Source: Sphingomonadales bacterium (lineage in GTDB: Bacteria > Pseudomonadota > Alphaproteobacteria > Sphingomonadales > Sphingomonadaceae). From it: 64,000 bases of DNA. The position numbers were made by a program, and so were the translations under genes. The stretch covers positions 1 through 64,000 of the forward strand of contig JADKHG010000013.1 of NCBI GenBank assembly GCA_016721875.1, read 5' to 3'. Every line of letters starts with the position of its first letter. The first letter of the stretch is position 1. The notes under the pieces were generated by a model. That model saw only the letters and a list, made by a program, of their open reading frames with translations, had not been told where the DNA came from and did not search any database. This document shows positions 27,816 to 37,205 of this stretch, piece by piece.

Positions 27816-29198
27816 TTACGCCTTGACTACGGCAGCTGTCTTGCGGTTACGCAGATAACTCAGCGCCAATGGCAGGAAGCCGAGTGCCAGCCCTCCGACA
27901 CCCACGGCCATGGTTAGCCTATCAAATTCTAGCGCGCCATAGACACCGATGAAGATCATGAAGGCGGTTGCCAGCCCCGGCCAGACGACATGGGTCAGCG
28001 CACCCTTGGGATCGCTTTTCAGCATGCCTCGATAGTACCAGACGCTCGCAAGACCCGCGAGGCTCATGTAAAAGCAGATCTGCAAACCGATGGCCAAGAT
28101 CGAGCTTTCCAATATTTTGCTGACGGTAGGCAGGTAAGACGACATGAATAACAGCACAAGACCCATTGCCCAGATGCCTACGGTTGCGAACCAAGGCGTC
28201 TGCCATTCAGGATGAATTTTGGCCCAGCGCGGATGCAGCATATTGGCGCGCGACATGGAAAACATGCTGCGCGTGAAACACAATATCTGCGTTTCGATGG
28301 TTCCGATGGTGCTGAGAATGGTCGATAGCACCGCCAGATAACCCCAAGGATGCGGGAACAGTTTTTCGGCGATGGCGTAAAGCACATTGGTGTTTGCTGC
28401 CTCAATTTCCGCATCGGTGAGAACGATCAACACCACGATCAGCATGATGATGAAAAACAGGATCCGTTGACCATTGCCCAAAAGGCACCGCGTCCGGCGG
28501 GTTGGGGTTTGCCGTCCACCGTTTCCTCACCCAGGTTCATCGTCACGTCCCAGCCCCAATAGAAGAATACGGCTACCAGTGCACCGGTCGCGAATGTTGC
28601 GGGGGTGAAAGAGAAGGGTGAAAACCATTCCCAGCTGGGAACATGCGCCGGTTTTCCGCCATATTCGATAAAGGCGGCGATAATCAGCGCGAAGATGATG
28701 ACGGTTTCGATGATGGTGAAGGTGACCTGAGCATAGCTGGCATGCTTGATCCCTTTCATGACCACTGCGGTGATCAAAGACAGCCATACCGCTGCGGTAA
28801 AGGTAACCCAGCCGGTGCTTTCCACCTTTTTCAGGAGACAGGATCAGCAGCGTCGAAGTGGCCGCAGGTATAGTGGCAGATACCATGAACACCACGGAGG
28901 CGACAATCAGCCCCCAGCCAGCGAAAAAGCCCCAGGTCGGGCCAAAAACCTCTTTTACCCATGCAAAGCTGGCGCCAGCATCGGGCGACATTTTGTTAAG
29001 GTTGATAAAGGCCAGCATCATGCCAAACATGATCAGACCGGCAAACAATATGCTGCCGACAGCCAATGTGCCAACGGCCGCGACTATGGCTGCGGTGGTT
29101 ACAGCGATGCTATAGGCAGGGGCAGTCCCCGCAATTCCCATGATGGCTGATTCAACGACGCCGATCGCGCCTTTTGCGAGTCCCGTGTCCTCCGACAT
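27816..29198 (-). CDS. APC-family amino acid permease (two frameshifts)
   Basis: A 12-helix amino acid/polyamine/organocation transporter of 460 residues once corrected. The N-terminal GIAGTAPAYSIAVTTAAI fits helix 1 of the family, and NLNKMSPDAGASFAWVKEVFGP fits helices 2-3. One extra base in the run at 28827-28831 and one missing base near 28473-28475 split the gene into three pieces. Repairs give LSPEKVESTGW and GAFWANGQRILFF. The length then divides into whole codons. Substrate unknown. It is followed by the CDF operon after 41 bases and may be cotranscribed. Confidence 0.87.
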
Positions 29199-29283
29199 AA
29201 CAATCCCCCTTACCTACCCGAGTCGGCAGCTTGGGCCTTCGCAAAAAAGATGCAAGCGCAAAGAATTGGCGGCAAATGTAAAG

Positions 29284-29949
29284 TTATGTTGCGCGTTTCG
29301 GCACGAATGACCACGCCAAAAGGGCGAAGGCTGAGCCTAGCATCCAGCCCGCTACGACGTCCGTTGGATAGTGAACGCCAAGTTGAATGCGCGAAATGCC
29401 GGTCGCAAGCGTCAGGGCGACCAGTAAGGGTGCGCTGTATTTTCGCCATTCGGGAGGCAACAACCAGATCAGCAACAGATAGACCGCGGCGGCGCTGGTT
29501 GCATGACCGCTGGGGAAGGATGGACTGTCCACCAGATCTAAATGCGGCAGATCGTCGGGGCGTGGGCGCGCATAGGCATATTTGAGCATGTTTGACGCTT
29601 GGCTAGAAAACACTGACGCACCTGCAAGCACCAAAGCCTCTGCCCTCCTCCGCCAACGCCAAAGCGCCAGCGCTAGTAACGCAACAATGACGTATCGTTG
29701 CGCGCCTCCGCCGATCCAGCTGACTGCTTTGGCGAAGGCCAACATCGCAGGCGGGCTGTGCTGCGCGTCAAGTGTCCAGAGGTGATGAAGCGCCTGATCC
29801 AGCTCTGTTACCGAAGGAAGCATCACCGCAAAGCCCAGTGCAACCACTGCGGCCAGCAGCACAATGGACAGCATTCGAATGGTCGGAATGTTCAAACCGA
29901 ACCCAGTCTTCGGTGTTGAGCGGGTCTCATCCGTTTTGAACCCCGTCAT
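29284..29949 (-). CDS. PAP2-family membrane phosphatase
   Basis: A 221-residue membrane protein with about five hydrophobic segments and the three acid-phosphatase motifs: KYAYARPRP, PSGH (in PSFPSGHATSAAA) and SRIQLGVHYPTDVVAG. Family members dephosphorylate lipid phosphates such as undecaprenyl or phosphatidylglycerol phosphate on the periplasmic face. The start at 29949 lies 23 bases inside the upstream Cys-motif gene, which suggests cotranscription. The exact lipid is not inferable. Confidence 0.88.
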   Translation of the reverse strand: MTGFKTDETRSTPKTGFGLNIPTIRMLSIVLLAAVVALGFAVMLPSVTELDQALHHLWTLDAQHSPPAMLAFAKAVSWIGGGAQRYVIVALLALALWRWRRRAEALVLAGASVFSSQASNMLKYAYARPRPDDLPHLDLVDSPSFPSGHATSAAAVYLLLIWLLPPEWRKYSAPLLVALTLATGISRIQLGVHYPTDVVAGWMLGSAFALLAWSFVPKRAT

Positions 29950-30538
29950 CCAGTTTCAACTTGCCGATGATGATGCAGTTTCCATCATTGAATCCTTTGA
30001 CTTCACCCATATCGACATCATCAAACACCACTATGTCGGGAATTTCCTTCATTTCGCCGCAGTCATCAAATGACAGTTTGTATGTACCCGCCGGTAGGTT
30101 CGTAAAACGGAATTGCTGATCGCCATTAATCCGCGATTTATAGGTCTTACCGGTACTCGAAGTCAGCGTCGCTTGGGTTGTCATTGAAAGGTAATTGAAA
30201 TGGCCATTAATCTCATATCGGGGTGTGACGTGCGAAATCGTGGCGGGCTGGCATGCCGCCGCCGCTAGCGAAACCGATGCACCAATTGCCGCAACAATAC
30301 GTCGTGAGCCCGGTATGGCAGGATGGGCGGTGCGCACGGTGCCGTTGCGAGCGACTTCCGCAAGGACGCAAACCTCCTCACCCGACAAAAGCAACGCCGC
30401 GGTTTCATCGACAGTCATCGATGAAAGATCGTGAATGGTCGTATCGCACACAGCACAGTGCCGGTTGCAACCCTGTGGCGCCATTGCCTCCCATTGTTCG
30501 CCGCAAGGCTTTGGGAGTGAAACTTTCAGGTCAGCCAT
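29927..30538 (-). CDS. Cys-motif protein with membrane helix and periplasmic domain
   Basis: A 203-residue protein. The N-terminal domain has C12, C24, C28 and C31 (PCGEQWEAM, GCNRHCAVCDTTIHDLS). This resembles a short metal-binding-like motif that I know mainly from Bacteroidetes proteins (PC..W..M....GR.C..C...V.DF). A membrane segment follows (IVAAIGASVSLAAAACQP), then a beta-sandwich-like region (FRFTNLPAGTYKLSF) typical of carboxypeptidase-regulatory domains. ATG 30538 has a GGGGG Shine-Dalgarno 4 bases upstream; an ATG 15 bases earlier is less likely. No function is assigned. It overlaps the PAP2 gene by 23 bases and follows lpdA by 25. Confidence 0.65.
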   Translation of the reverse strand: MADLKVSLPKPCGEQWEAMAPQGCNRHCAVCDTTIHDLSSMTVDETAALLLSGEEVCVLAEVARNGTVRTAHPAIPGSRRIVAAIGASVSLAAAACQPATISHVTPRYEINGHFNYLSMTTQATLTSSTGKTYKSRINGDQQFRFTNLPAGTYKLSFDDCGEMKEIPDIVVFDDVDMGEVKGFNDGNCIIIGKLKLDDGVQNG

Positions 30539-30563
30539 GATACCCCCATTCATAATTATGCCG

Positions 30564-31954
30564 TCAAATATGCAGCGCCTTTCCATAAGCGCCCAGCACG
30601 CTTTCGTGCATCATTTCAGATAGCGTCGGGTGCGGGAAGACGGTGTGCATGAAATCGGCCTCGACCAGTTCGGCGGTCTTGCCGACGGTATAGCCCTGGA
30701 TCAGTTCGGTGACTTCGGCCCCCACCATATGCGCACCGAGCAGTTCGCCAGTTTTGGCGTCGAACACCGTCTTGATGAAACCTTCGGCCTCGCCCAGCGC
30801 AATCGCCTTGCCATTGCCCATGAAGGGAAAGCTGCCGACTTTGACCTCATAGCCCGCTTCCTTCGCCTTGGCTTCGGTCAGGCCAACAGAGGCGACTTGT
30901 GGGTGGCAATAGGTGCAGCCGGGGATGTTTTTCGGGTCCATCGCGTGTGGATGGCCACCGGCTATGGCTTCAGCGGCGATCACGCCTTCATGGCTCGCCT
31001 TGTGCGCGAGCCATGGCGGCGCTGTCACATCGCCAATCGCCCAAAGGCCGGGCACATTGGTGCGGCACATGGGGTCGGTATCGATATGGCCCTTGGTCGT
31101 CTTCACACCCAGCGCCTCCAGCCCGATATTTTCGGTATTGGGAACGATGCCGATGGCGACGATGCAGTGGGTGAAGTCGGATTTGGCGACCTTGCCGTCC
31201 TTGTCCTTGATTTCGGCGGTGACGCTTGTGGCGCTGGCCTTTAGCGACTGCACTCCTGCCCCAGTCAGGATCGTCATGCCCTGCTTCTTCAGTGCTTTTT
31301 CGAGGAAGGTGGAGATATCCGCATCTTCAACAGGCACGATGCGGTCCATCATTTCGACGACGGTCACTTCGGCGCCCATATCGTTATAGAAACTGGCAAA
31401 TTCGATACCGATCGCGCCGCTACCGATCACGAGCAATTTCTTAGGCATTTCGGGCGGAGTCATCGCGTGACGATAGGTCCAGATGCGTTTGCCGTCGGCG
31501 GGCGCAAAGGGCAGATCGCGGGCGCGGGCACCGGTGGCTATGATGATGTTTTTTGCGGTCAGTTCTTCCGTCTTGCCATCCTTGGTGACAGACAGTTTGC
31601 CCGGAGCAGTCAACCTGCCCTCACCCAAATGCACGGTGATCTTGTTTTTCTTCATCAGATGCGTGACGCCCTGGTTGAGCTGTTTGGCAACGCCGCGCGA
31701 CCGCTTCACCACCGCATCGATATCCGCGCTGATATTCGCCGCCGTCAGCCCATAATCACCCGCATGCTGCATATAATGATAGATTTCCGCCGAACGCAGT
31801 AAGGCCTTGGTCGGAATGCACCCCCAGTTGAGACAGATACCGCCCAGATTTTCGCGCTCGACAATTGCGGTTTTAGGCCCAGCTGCGCGGCGCGAATGGC
31901 GGCAACATAGCCACCGGGGCCGGAGCCGAGGACGATGAGGTCATAAGTGCTCAC
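30564..31954 (-). CDS. lpdA: Dihydrolipoamide dehydrogenase, PDH E3 (frameshift)
   Basis: The FAD flavoprotein that reoxidises dihydrolipoamide and reduces NAD+. It has the FAD loop GSGPGGYVAAIRAA, the NAD loop GSGAIGIEFASFY and the C-terminal active-site HPTLSE. The redox disulfide GGICLNWGCIPTK is readable only after restoring one A in the run at 31871-31874 (plus-strand view). This repair gives 463 residues. It lies 63 bases from a membrane hypothetical and close to pdhC, the E2 of the same complex, though E1 genes are not in the window. Confidence 0.93.
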
Positions 31955-31975
31955 AAATTTACTCCAGAACTATTT

Positions 31976-31998
31976 CCCTCTCCCCTCGCAGGAGAGGG
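31976..31998. repeat. Short inverted repeat (CCCTCTCC/GGAGAGGG)
   Basis: Perfect 8-base arms CCCTCTCC and GGAGAGGG are separated by 7 bases. It resembles the REP-like element found as two copies inside pdhC (33305-33327, 33431-33451). It lies in the 63-base gap upstream of lpdA on the minus strand and has no T run, so a terminator role is unlikely. Confidence 0.55.
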
Positions 31999-32017
31999 AG
32001 GAATAAGATGATATTCA

Positions 32018-32317
32018 TTAAGGGCCATCGCATCCCAACCAACCATTACCGAGTGCCACTGCCTGCAATATTATCGCTATGAGAGTTACAACTGCAAAAG
32101 CTACGGCAAAAGGGGTCAATCGACGCATCGCTAGGCCAGCCAAAATCACCAAAGGATTTGAAACGAGCATAAGCGCGAGAATTACTGGTAAAATGTTAGG
32201 TACCCAATCCGCTAATCCGACCGTGCAAAAAATTGGCATCAGCAAAAAATCATCGCCACCGGTAAATACACATCCACCGACCTGCAAAATCAGAATCAAG
32301 CCCAAAAATGTGAGCAA
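32018..32317 (-). CDS. Small hypothetical membrane protein
   Basis: A 99-residue protein with three predicted membrane helices (LTFLGLILILQVG, NILPVILALMLVSNPLVILAG, PFAVAFAVVTLIAIILQAVAL). It sits between pdhC (37 bases upstream) and lpdA, in the same direction, and may be an operon passenger. It is locally AT-richer than its neighbours. I know no family. It could be lost as spurious, but the helices alternate with charged turns as in a real membrane protein. Confidence 0.5.
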   Translation of the reverse strand: MLTFLGLILILQVGGCVFTGGDDFLLMPIFCTVGLADWVPNILPVILALMLVSNPLVILAGLAMRRLTPFAVAFAVVTLIAIILQAVALGNGWLGCDGP

Positions 32318-32354
32318 TTTTTGCTTCTAAGAACCTCAGGTGGATCGCTAAAAC

Positions 32355-33728
32355 TCAAGCCACCAACCCCAGCGGTTTCTCCACCAGCGTCTTGAACGCC
32401 GCCATCAGTTGCGCGCCATCCGCGCCGTCAATCGCCCGGTGGTCGAACGAACCGGTGCAGCACATCACCGTCGCCACACCCAGCGAGCCGTCGTCCATCA
32501 CATAAGGCCGCTTTTCGCCTGCGCCGACCGCCATGATCATCGCTTGCGGCGGGTTGATGACGGCGGTGAATTGCTTGATCCCCATCATCCCCATATTGGA
32601 AATGCTCGCGGTGCCGCCCTGATATTCGGTCGGTTGCAACTTGCCTTCCTTGGCGCGGTTGGCAAGATCCTTGGCCTCGGTCGCAATAGTGGAGAGCGAT
32701 TTACCCGCCGCATCGATCACAATCGGTGTGATCAGTCCTCCCGGAATGCTGACCGCGACCGACACGTCGGCGCGTTTGTAGCTGCGCAGCACGTCGCCGC
32801 CGAAGCTGACGTTGCACGCCGGAACCTTGATCAGTGCCAGTCCCAGCGCCTTGATCAGCATATCGTTGACCGACAACTTGATGCCGCGATCCGCGAGCAT
32901 TTCGTTCAATTCACCGCGCAGTTTGAGCAGCGCATCGAGGCGAATATCGACCGTCAGATAGATATGCGGTGCCTCGACCATCGATTGCGTCAGCCGCTTG
33001 GCAATCGTCTTGCGCATACCGGACAATTTGGCGTCCTCGAACGGGATGCCGAAATCGGGGATGGCGGTGGTGAGTGCTGTTGATTTTTCGACCGGAAGGG
33101 CTGAGCTTGTCGAAGCCCGGCTCTCGGCTGTGGGGCGTGCTTCGACAGGCTCAGCACTAACGGTCTTAACTGCAACCCCTTCCTTGGCCCCTTCAAGGTC
33201 GGCCTTCACAATGCGTCCGCCGGGGCCGGTGCCACTGACCGAGGAAAGGTCGATGCCTTTGTCGCTGGCAATGCGTTTTGCAAGCGGGCTTGCTTTGATT
33301 CTAGCCCCTCCCCCCTGTGGGGAGGGGTTGGGGTGGGGGCCAGTCGCGTCTGCGACTGTTGAAATTGTTGTTTGTGCTGCTGGCTCAGATGTCATTGGCG
33401 CCGCAGACGCGGCACGCCCCCCACCTTGATCCTCACCCACAGGGGGTGAGGAGAGTTTGACATCGGCCTTTGGCGCCTCTCCCTCATCCTCGCCCTGAAT
33501 CAAGGCAATCACCGTGCCGACTTTCACGCCCTCACTGCCTTCAGCGACCATGATCTTGGAGATGACACCTTCATCGACCGCCTCAAATTCCATCGTCGCC
33601 TTGTCGGTCTCGATTTCGGCGATCAGGTCACCGGACGAAACGCTGTCGCCCTCCTTGACCAACCAGCGGGCCAAAGTGCCCTCTTCCATAGTCGGGGATA
33701 GGGCCGGCATTTTCAGCTCGATGGGCAT
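32355..33728 (-). CDS. pdhC: Pyruvate dehydrogenase E2, dihydrolipoamide acetyltransferase
   Basis: A 457-residue E2. The single lipoyl domain covers residues 1-80 with lipoylated K43 (EIETDKATMEF). Then comes a long linker, the E1/E3-binding domain (SPLAKRIASDKGIDLSSVSGTGPGGRI), a second linker, and the catalytic domain ending with HRAIDGADGA (HxxxDG active site). The linkers contain translations of palindromic repeats (PHPNPSPQGGG, SPPVGEDQGGG, SAEPVEARPTAESR), which explain the length of about 20-40 residues above a typical sphingomonad E2. It acts with E3 (lpdA at 30564) and needs the product of lipA at 1522. Confidence 0.93.
   Translation of the reverse strand: MPIELKMPALSPTMEEGTLARWLVKEGDSVSSGDLIAEIETDKATMEFEAVDEGVISKIMVAEGSEGVKVGTVIALIQGEDEGEAPKADVKLSSPPVGEDQGGGRAASAAPMTSEPAAQTTISTVADATGPHPNPSPQGGGARIKASPLAKRIASDKGIDLSSVSGTGPGGRIVKADLEGAKEGVAVKTVSAEPVEARPTAESRASTSSALPVEKSTALTTAIPDFGIPFEDAKLSGMRKTIAKRLTQSMVEAPHIYLTVDIRLDALLKLRGELNEMLADRGIKLSVNDMLIKALGLALIKVPACNVSFGGDVLRSYKRADVSVAVSIPGGLITPIVIDAAGKSLSTIATEAKDLANRAKEGKLQPTEYQGGTASISNMGMMGIKQFTAVINPPQAMIMAVGAGEKRPYVMDDGSLGVATVMCCTGSFDHRAIDGADGAQLMAAFKTLVEKPLGLVA
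33100..33155. repeat. Palindromic sphingomonad repeat inside pdhC linker
   Basis: The arms GCTGAGCTTGTCGAAGC (33100-33116) and GCTTCGACAGGCTCAGC (33139-33155) are inverted copies with one mismatch, around a 22-base centre. They are the same motif as the arm at 8-24. This is an intergenic-type element in other sphingomonads; here it lies in frame within the pdhC linker and encodes SAEPVEARPTAESRASTSSAL. Confidence 0.8.
33305..33327. repeat. CCCCTCCCC/GGGGAGGGG repeat inside pdhC linker
   Basis: Perfect 9-base arms CCCCTCCCC and GGGGAGGGG are separated by 5 bases, followed by TTGGGGTGGG. This is a second repeat class common between genes of alphaproteobacteria. Translated on the pdhC strand it gives GPHPNPSPQGGGARI. 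Another palindrome, CAGTCGCGTCTGCGACTG (33341-33358), lies beside it. Confidence 0.75.
33431..33451. repeat. CCTCACCC/GGGTGAGG repeat inside pdhC linker
   Basis: Eight-base arms CCTCACCC and GGGTGAGG are separated by 5 bases. This is a diverged copy of the same element class as 33305-33327, also in frame (SPPVGEDQGGGR on the pdhC strand). The three elements lie within about 350 bases of the linker-coding sequence. Confidence 0.65.
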
Positions 33729-33872
33729 GCGATGTTCCTGTCGCTTGGGTAATCTGGTATCAACCGCATAGGGTTAGCCTTTCCCCAGCGTCAAGCCGCT
33801 ATCACTTGCGTGACTATAAGTTTTGGCGCAGGTTTATACGAATACATGCATATCGCATGTGCGGGGGTCGTT

Positions 33873-34328
33873 ATGCGGACATATCTGGTGGTCATTGATG
33901 AGACCGATGAGGCTCGCCTTGCGCTGCGTTTTGCTTCGCGTCGCGCCGCGAAAACCGGGGGTGCCGTGCATATATTGGCGCTGGTTCCTGAGGCTGATTT
34001 TGTCGCCTGGGGCGGCGTGCAGGCAACGATGGAGGCCGAAGCGCACGAAAAGGCGGAAGAACTGGTGCGAACAGCCGCAGGTTCGATTTTTGAGGAATTG
34101 GGGCTGCAACCCAGCATCACCATCCGCAAGGGCGAAGGCGTCGATGTCGTCCGCGAAATGCTCGATGAACATCCTGAGATCGCGGCACTTGTGCTGGGTG
34201 CCGCAGCGCAAGGGACGCCGGGTCCGCTTGTGGCGCACTTTACCGGGACCAATGCGGGGTCTTTGCACTGCCCGGTGATGGTCATTCCAGGGTCTTTGTC
34301 AGAAACCGCATTGGATGAGTTGAGCTAG
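33873..34328 (+). CDS. Universal stress protein UspA family
   Basis: A 151-residue single Usp domain. It starts with a beta strand (TYLVVIDETDEARLALRFA) and ends with the ATP-binding-like region (VLGAAAQGTPGPLVAHFTGTNAGSLHCPVMVIPG), where G-2x-G-9x-G-S is close to the ATP-binding Usp pattern. ATG 33873 follows a GGGGG Shine-Dalgarno 5 bases upstream; an earlier GTG would add residues without support. Its 3' end overlaps rnr tail to tail by 4 bases. Its role is presumably in stress or stationary phase. Confidence 0.85.
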   Translation: MRTYLVVIDETDEARLALRFASRRAAKTGGAVHILALVPEADFVAWGGVQATMEAEAHEKAEELVRTAAGSIFEELGLQPSITIRKGEGVDVVREMLDEHPEIAALVLGAAAQGTPGPLVAHFTGTNAGSLHCPVMVIPGSLSETALDELS

Positions 34329-36604
34329 CGCTTGCGCCCCTGATGGCGGATATTGCTCGGACGCCCGCGCTTTCCAGCCATATGCTTGCCCTTATGCCTG
34401 ACGCCAGACGGCCGCTGCATGCGTGACTGTGCATGGCCGCCACCCTCGGGCAATTCAAAGCGCAGCGCGCCTGATACCGGGTTGGCTTCAGCAAGGCGCA
34501 ATTTCAGGCGCATACCCGGGCGATATTCGTCGCCGCTATCCTCACCGGTCAGCGCTTGTCGCGCTTCATCGTAATGAAAGCGCTCCGCGCCCAAGGTTGA
34601 GACCGGAACCAAACCATCGCCGCCAATCGACTCTACTGTCGCGAAAAATCCGAAATTCTGCACACCGGTGATGCGCGCATCGACTATCTCGCCAACATGC
34701 GCAGCGAGATAGGCGGCGACATAGCGATCGACGGTTTCACGCTCGGCCTCCATCGCGCGGCGTTCGGCCTTGCTGATCATTTCGGAGGTGACGTCGAGCC
34801 GTTCGAAATCCTTGGCCGACAGACCGGTCGTCGGCTTGATATCGCCGTTTTTAGGCGCGGGCATTTCGAGATCATAGGCACTAACCAGCGCGCGATGGAC
34901 GATCAGGTCAGCATAGCGGCGGATCGGCGAGGTGAAATGCGCATAGCTCCCCAGCGCCAGCCCGAAATGACCGGCGTTTTGCGGGGTGTAATAAGCCTGC
35001 GTCTGACTGCGCAAAACGGCTTCCATAATCTGCGGCAGGATTTCTGGATGCTCGCGCACCTTGTCGATGATGGCATTGAAGGTTGACGGACGGACCACCT
35101 GCCCCAGCGCGAATTCCAGGTCGAAGGTTTTGAGATAATCCTTCAACGACACCAGCTTTTCCCGGCTCGGGGTTTCATGGATGCGGTAAATCAGCGCCGA
35201 TTTCTTCTCCTCAAGCGCCTTTGCTGCCGCGACATTGGCGGCGATCATGAAATCCTCGACCACCTGATGCGCATCGAGATGCTCGCGCACCGCAACGCCG
35301 GTCACCCTGCCTTGCTCGTCTAGCGTGATCCGCCGTTCGGGCATGTCTATGGCTAGCGGATTGCGACGGTCGCGTGCCTTTTTGAGCAATGCCCAGCAGG
35401 CCCAAAGCGGCTTTAGGCCGGTTTCTGTAAGGTTATGCGGCTTTCCTCCATCGATTGCCGCCTGCGCATCTTCATACGGAATATTGGCCGCAATGCGGGC
35501 GATGGCACGCGCGAAACGCCATGACGTCACATTGCCGCCGGCATCGACTTGTAAGTGGCAGGCAAGCACAGCGCGATTCTCACCCGCGCGAAGCGAGCAT
35601 TTGTCGGACGACAACGCATGTGGCAGCATCGGAACCACACGGTCGGGGAAATATACGCTGTTGCCGCGCTTCGTCGCTTCACGATCAAGCGCGCTGCCGG
35701 GACGGACATAGTAACTGACATCGGCAATGGCGACGATGGCCTTGAAGCCGCCCGGGTTTTTTGGGTCGTCATCGGGCGTCGCCCAGATCGCATCGTCAAA
35801 ATCACGCGCATCACGCGGATCGATAGCGATGATCGGCAGGTGGCGCAGGTCTTCTCGATGTTCGGCGGTGACCGGCAGTTTGCTTACCGTTACTGCCTCA
35901 CCCTCTACCTCATCCGGCATTTCAAAGGGGATGCCGAATTTGTGGATCGCAATCAGGCTGAAGCTGCGCGGAGCATAGGGATCGCCCAGCACTTCGGTTA
36001 CGCGCGCTTTCTTTTGCCCGATGCGACCGCCCAGTTCGGCGAGGACCAGATCGCCAGCCTGCGCGTCTCCGAGTTCAAACAGCGGCGTATCAAAGCGCGC
36101 CTTCTTGTCGGTTGATTTTAGCCAGAACCGGCCATTGCCGCCGTCTTCGACCACGCCCAATATCTGCTCACTGGCCTTGGGCAGCTTTTTCATCGGATGG
36201 GCGAGCCAGCCCTTCCCAGCCTCTTCGGTGCGCGCCAATATGCGGTCACCAATCCCCAGCGCGCCTTTCCTTCCGCGTTCGACAACGCGCAATTTGGGAA
36301 CGGGAATGCCTTCCGCTTCCCACCGCTCAGGGATCGCGACCAGCTGGTTGCCGCTGACATCGACGATTTTCAGCACTGTAACCTTGGGCACGCCGCCCAT
36401 CTTATGGAAAGCCCGTCCGGGAGCGAGATCGACGATCCCCTCATCGGTCATATCCTTGAGCAGCGCTTTCAGCGCAATCTTATCGCTGCCATGCAAACCA
36501 AAGGCGCGCGCGATCTCGCGCTTGCCAGCGGGCTCACGCGATTGCTCGATAAATTCGAGGATTTGCTCGCGGGTCGGCAAGCCTTGAAAGCGTTTTTTGG
36601 TCAA
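34325..36604 (-). CDS. rnr: Ribonuclease R
   Basis: A 759-residue 3'-5' exoribonuclease able to degrade structured RNA. It has an N-terminal helix-turn-helix-like segment (GLPTREQILEFIEQS), cold-shock domains, the RNB active site (PIIAIDPRDARDFDDAIWA), an S1 domain (VDARITGVQNFGFFATVES) and a basic C-terminal tail (GKHMAGKRGRPSNIRHQGRK). The only start in place is TTG 36604, which overlaps the stop of the DUF805 gene (TTGA). That type of start recurs in hflX and mfd here. It acts in RNA quality control together with Hfq-linked RNA turnover. Confidence 0.93.
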   Translation of the reverse strand: MTKKRFQGLPTREQILEFIEQSREPAGKREIARAFGLHGSDKIALKALLKDMTDEGIVDLAPGRAFHKMGGVPKVTVLKIVDVSGNQLVAIPERWEAEGIPVPKLRVVERGRKGALGIGDRILARTEEAGKGWLAHPMKKLPKASEQILGVVEDGGNGRFWLKSTDKKARFDTPLFELGDAQAGDLVLAELGGRIGQKKARVTEVLGDPYAPRSFSLIAIHKFGIPFEMPDEVEGEAVTVSKLPVTAEHREDLRHLPIIAIDPRDARDFDDAIWATPDDDPKNPGGFKAIVAIADVSYYVRPGSALDREATKRGNSVYFPDRVVPMLPHALSSDKCSLRAGENRAVLACHLQVDAGGNVTSWRFARAIARIAANIPYEDAQAAIDGGKPHNLTETGLKPLWACWALLKKARDRRNPLAIDMPERRITLDEQGRVTGVAVREHLDAHQVVEDFMIAANVAAAKALEEKKSALIYRIHETPSREKLVSLKDYLKTFDLEFALGQVVRPSTFNAIIDKVREHPEILPQIMEAVLRSQTQAYYTPQNAGHFGLALGSYAHFTSPIRRYADLIVHRALVSAYDLEMPAPKNGDIKPTTGLSAKDFERLDVTSEMISKAERRAMEAERETVDRYVAAYLAAHVGEIVDARITGVQNFGFFATVESIGGDGLVPVSTLGAERFHYDEARQALTGEDSGDEYRPGMRLKLRLAEANPVSGALRFELPEGGGHAQSRMQRPSGVRHKGKHMAGKRGRPSNIRHQGRKR

Positions 36605-37205
36605 CTTGGGCTTTGACCGTCTCTATCGCCAAACCGGTTATCGCCGGCAGTCCCAGATCGAAGAAGCAGGAAACCCAAAACGCCGATACAAACCAAATAA
36701 ATCAAGTTGTTTGCAAACAGCAGAAAGAAAGCGGACATATCAGGCTCTGCGGTCCTGCCTACATCCTTAAATACGCCGGACATTAGCCAAAGACCGCTGA
36801 ACAAAAAAGGAATTGGCAGAAGACCCCAAAAACCTGTCCTGTTTGTATCGTGCAAACGTCGCGTGACCGAAGCCGCCAGCATTGCTATTGCAAAAACTGC
36901 AATGCCAGCGAGCCATTTCATCAGAATCCAAAGTCAGGCCCCATTCCTGGCGGAGGATTTTTGACCTTGATCGAATATTGAGTAGCGCTTGTCGTAATCG
37001 TAACATCTTCCGGATGCTGACCCGCATATTGATGGGCTTCACCAAGTGCACGTGACATCTCCACGCTCATCACAGACATCCAGATGCCGAAAACGATCAA
37101 AAAAACGAAGATGGCAAAACTCCAAAAGTCGGTGCGGCTGCTCCTCCCGCTGAAGCGCAGCAGACCTTTGAATCCTCTTGCGATAGCCGCGGCGATTTTG
37201 TTCAC
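36601..37205 (-). CDS. DUF805 membrane protein, apparently split by a frameshift
   Basis: Two adjacent frames together form one DUF805 protein: residues KGLLRFSGRSSRTDFWSFAIFVFLI in the first and ASVTRRLHDTNRTGFWGLLPIPFLF in the second. These are the N- and C-terminal halves of the family. The first ends in TGA where the second starts with ATG near 36921. Adding one T near 36927-36929 (plus-strand view) joins them into DFWILMKWLAG and gives exactly 201 residues. Four hydrophobic segments follow. Function unknown. The GTG start overlaps the proS stop. Confidence 0.65.

Noticed and set aside
33431..33451. The inverted repeat as a terminator for pdhC
   Set aside because: It lies inside the coding frame with no T run, and pdhC continues through it to its active-site motif.
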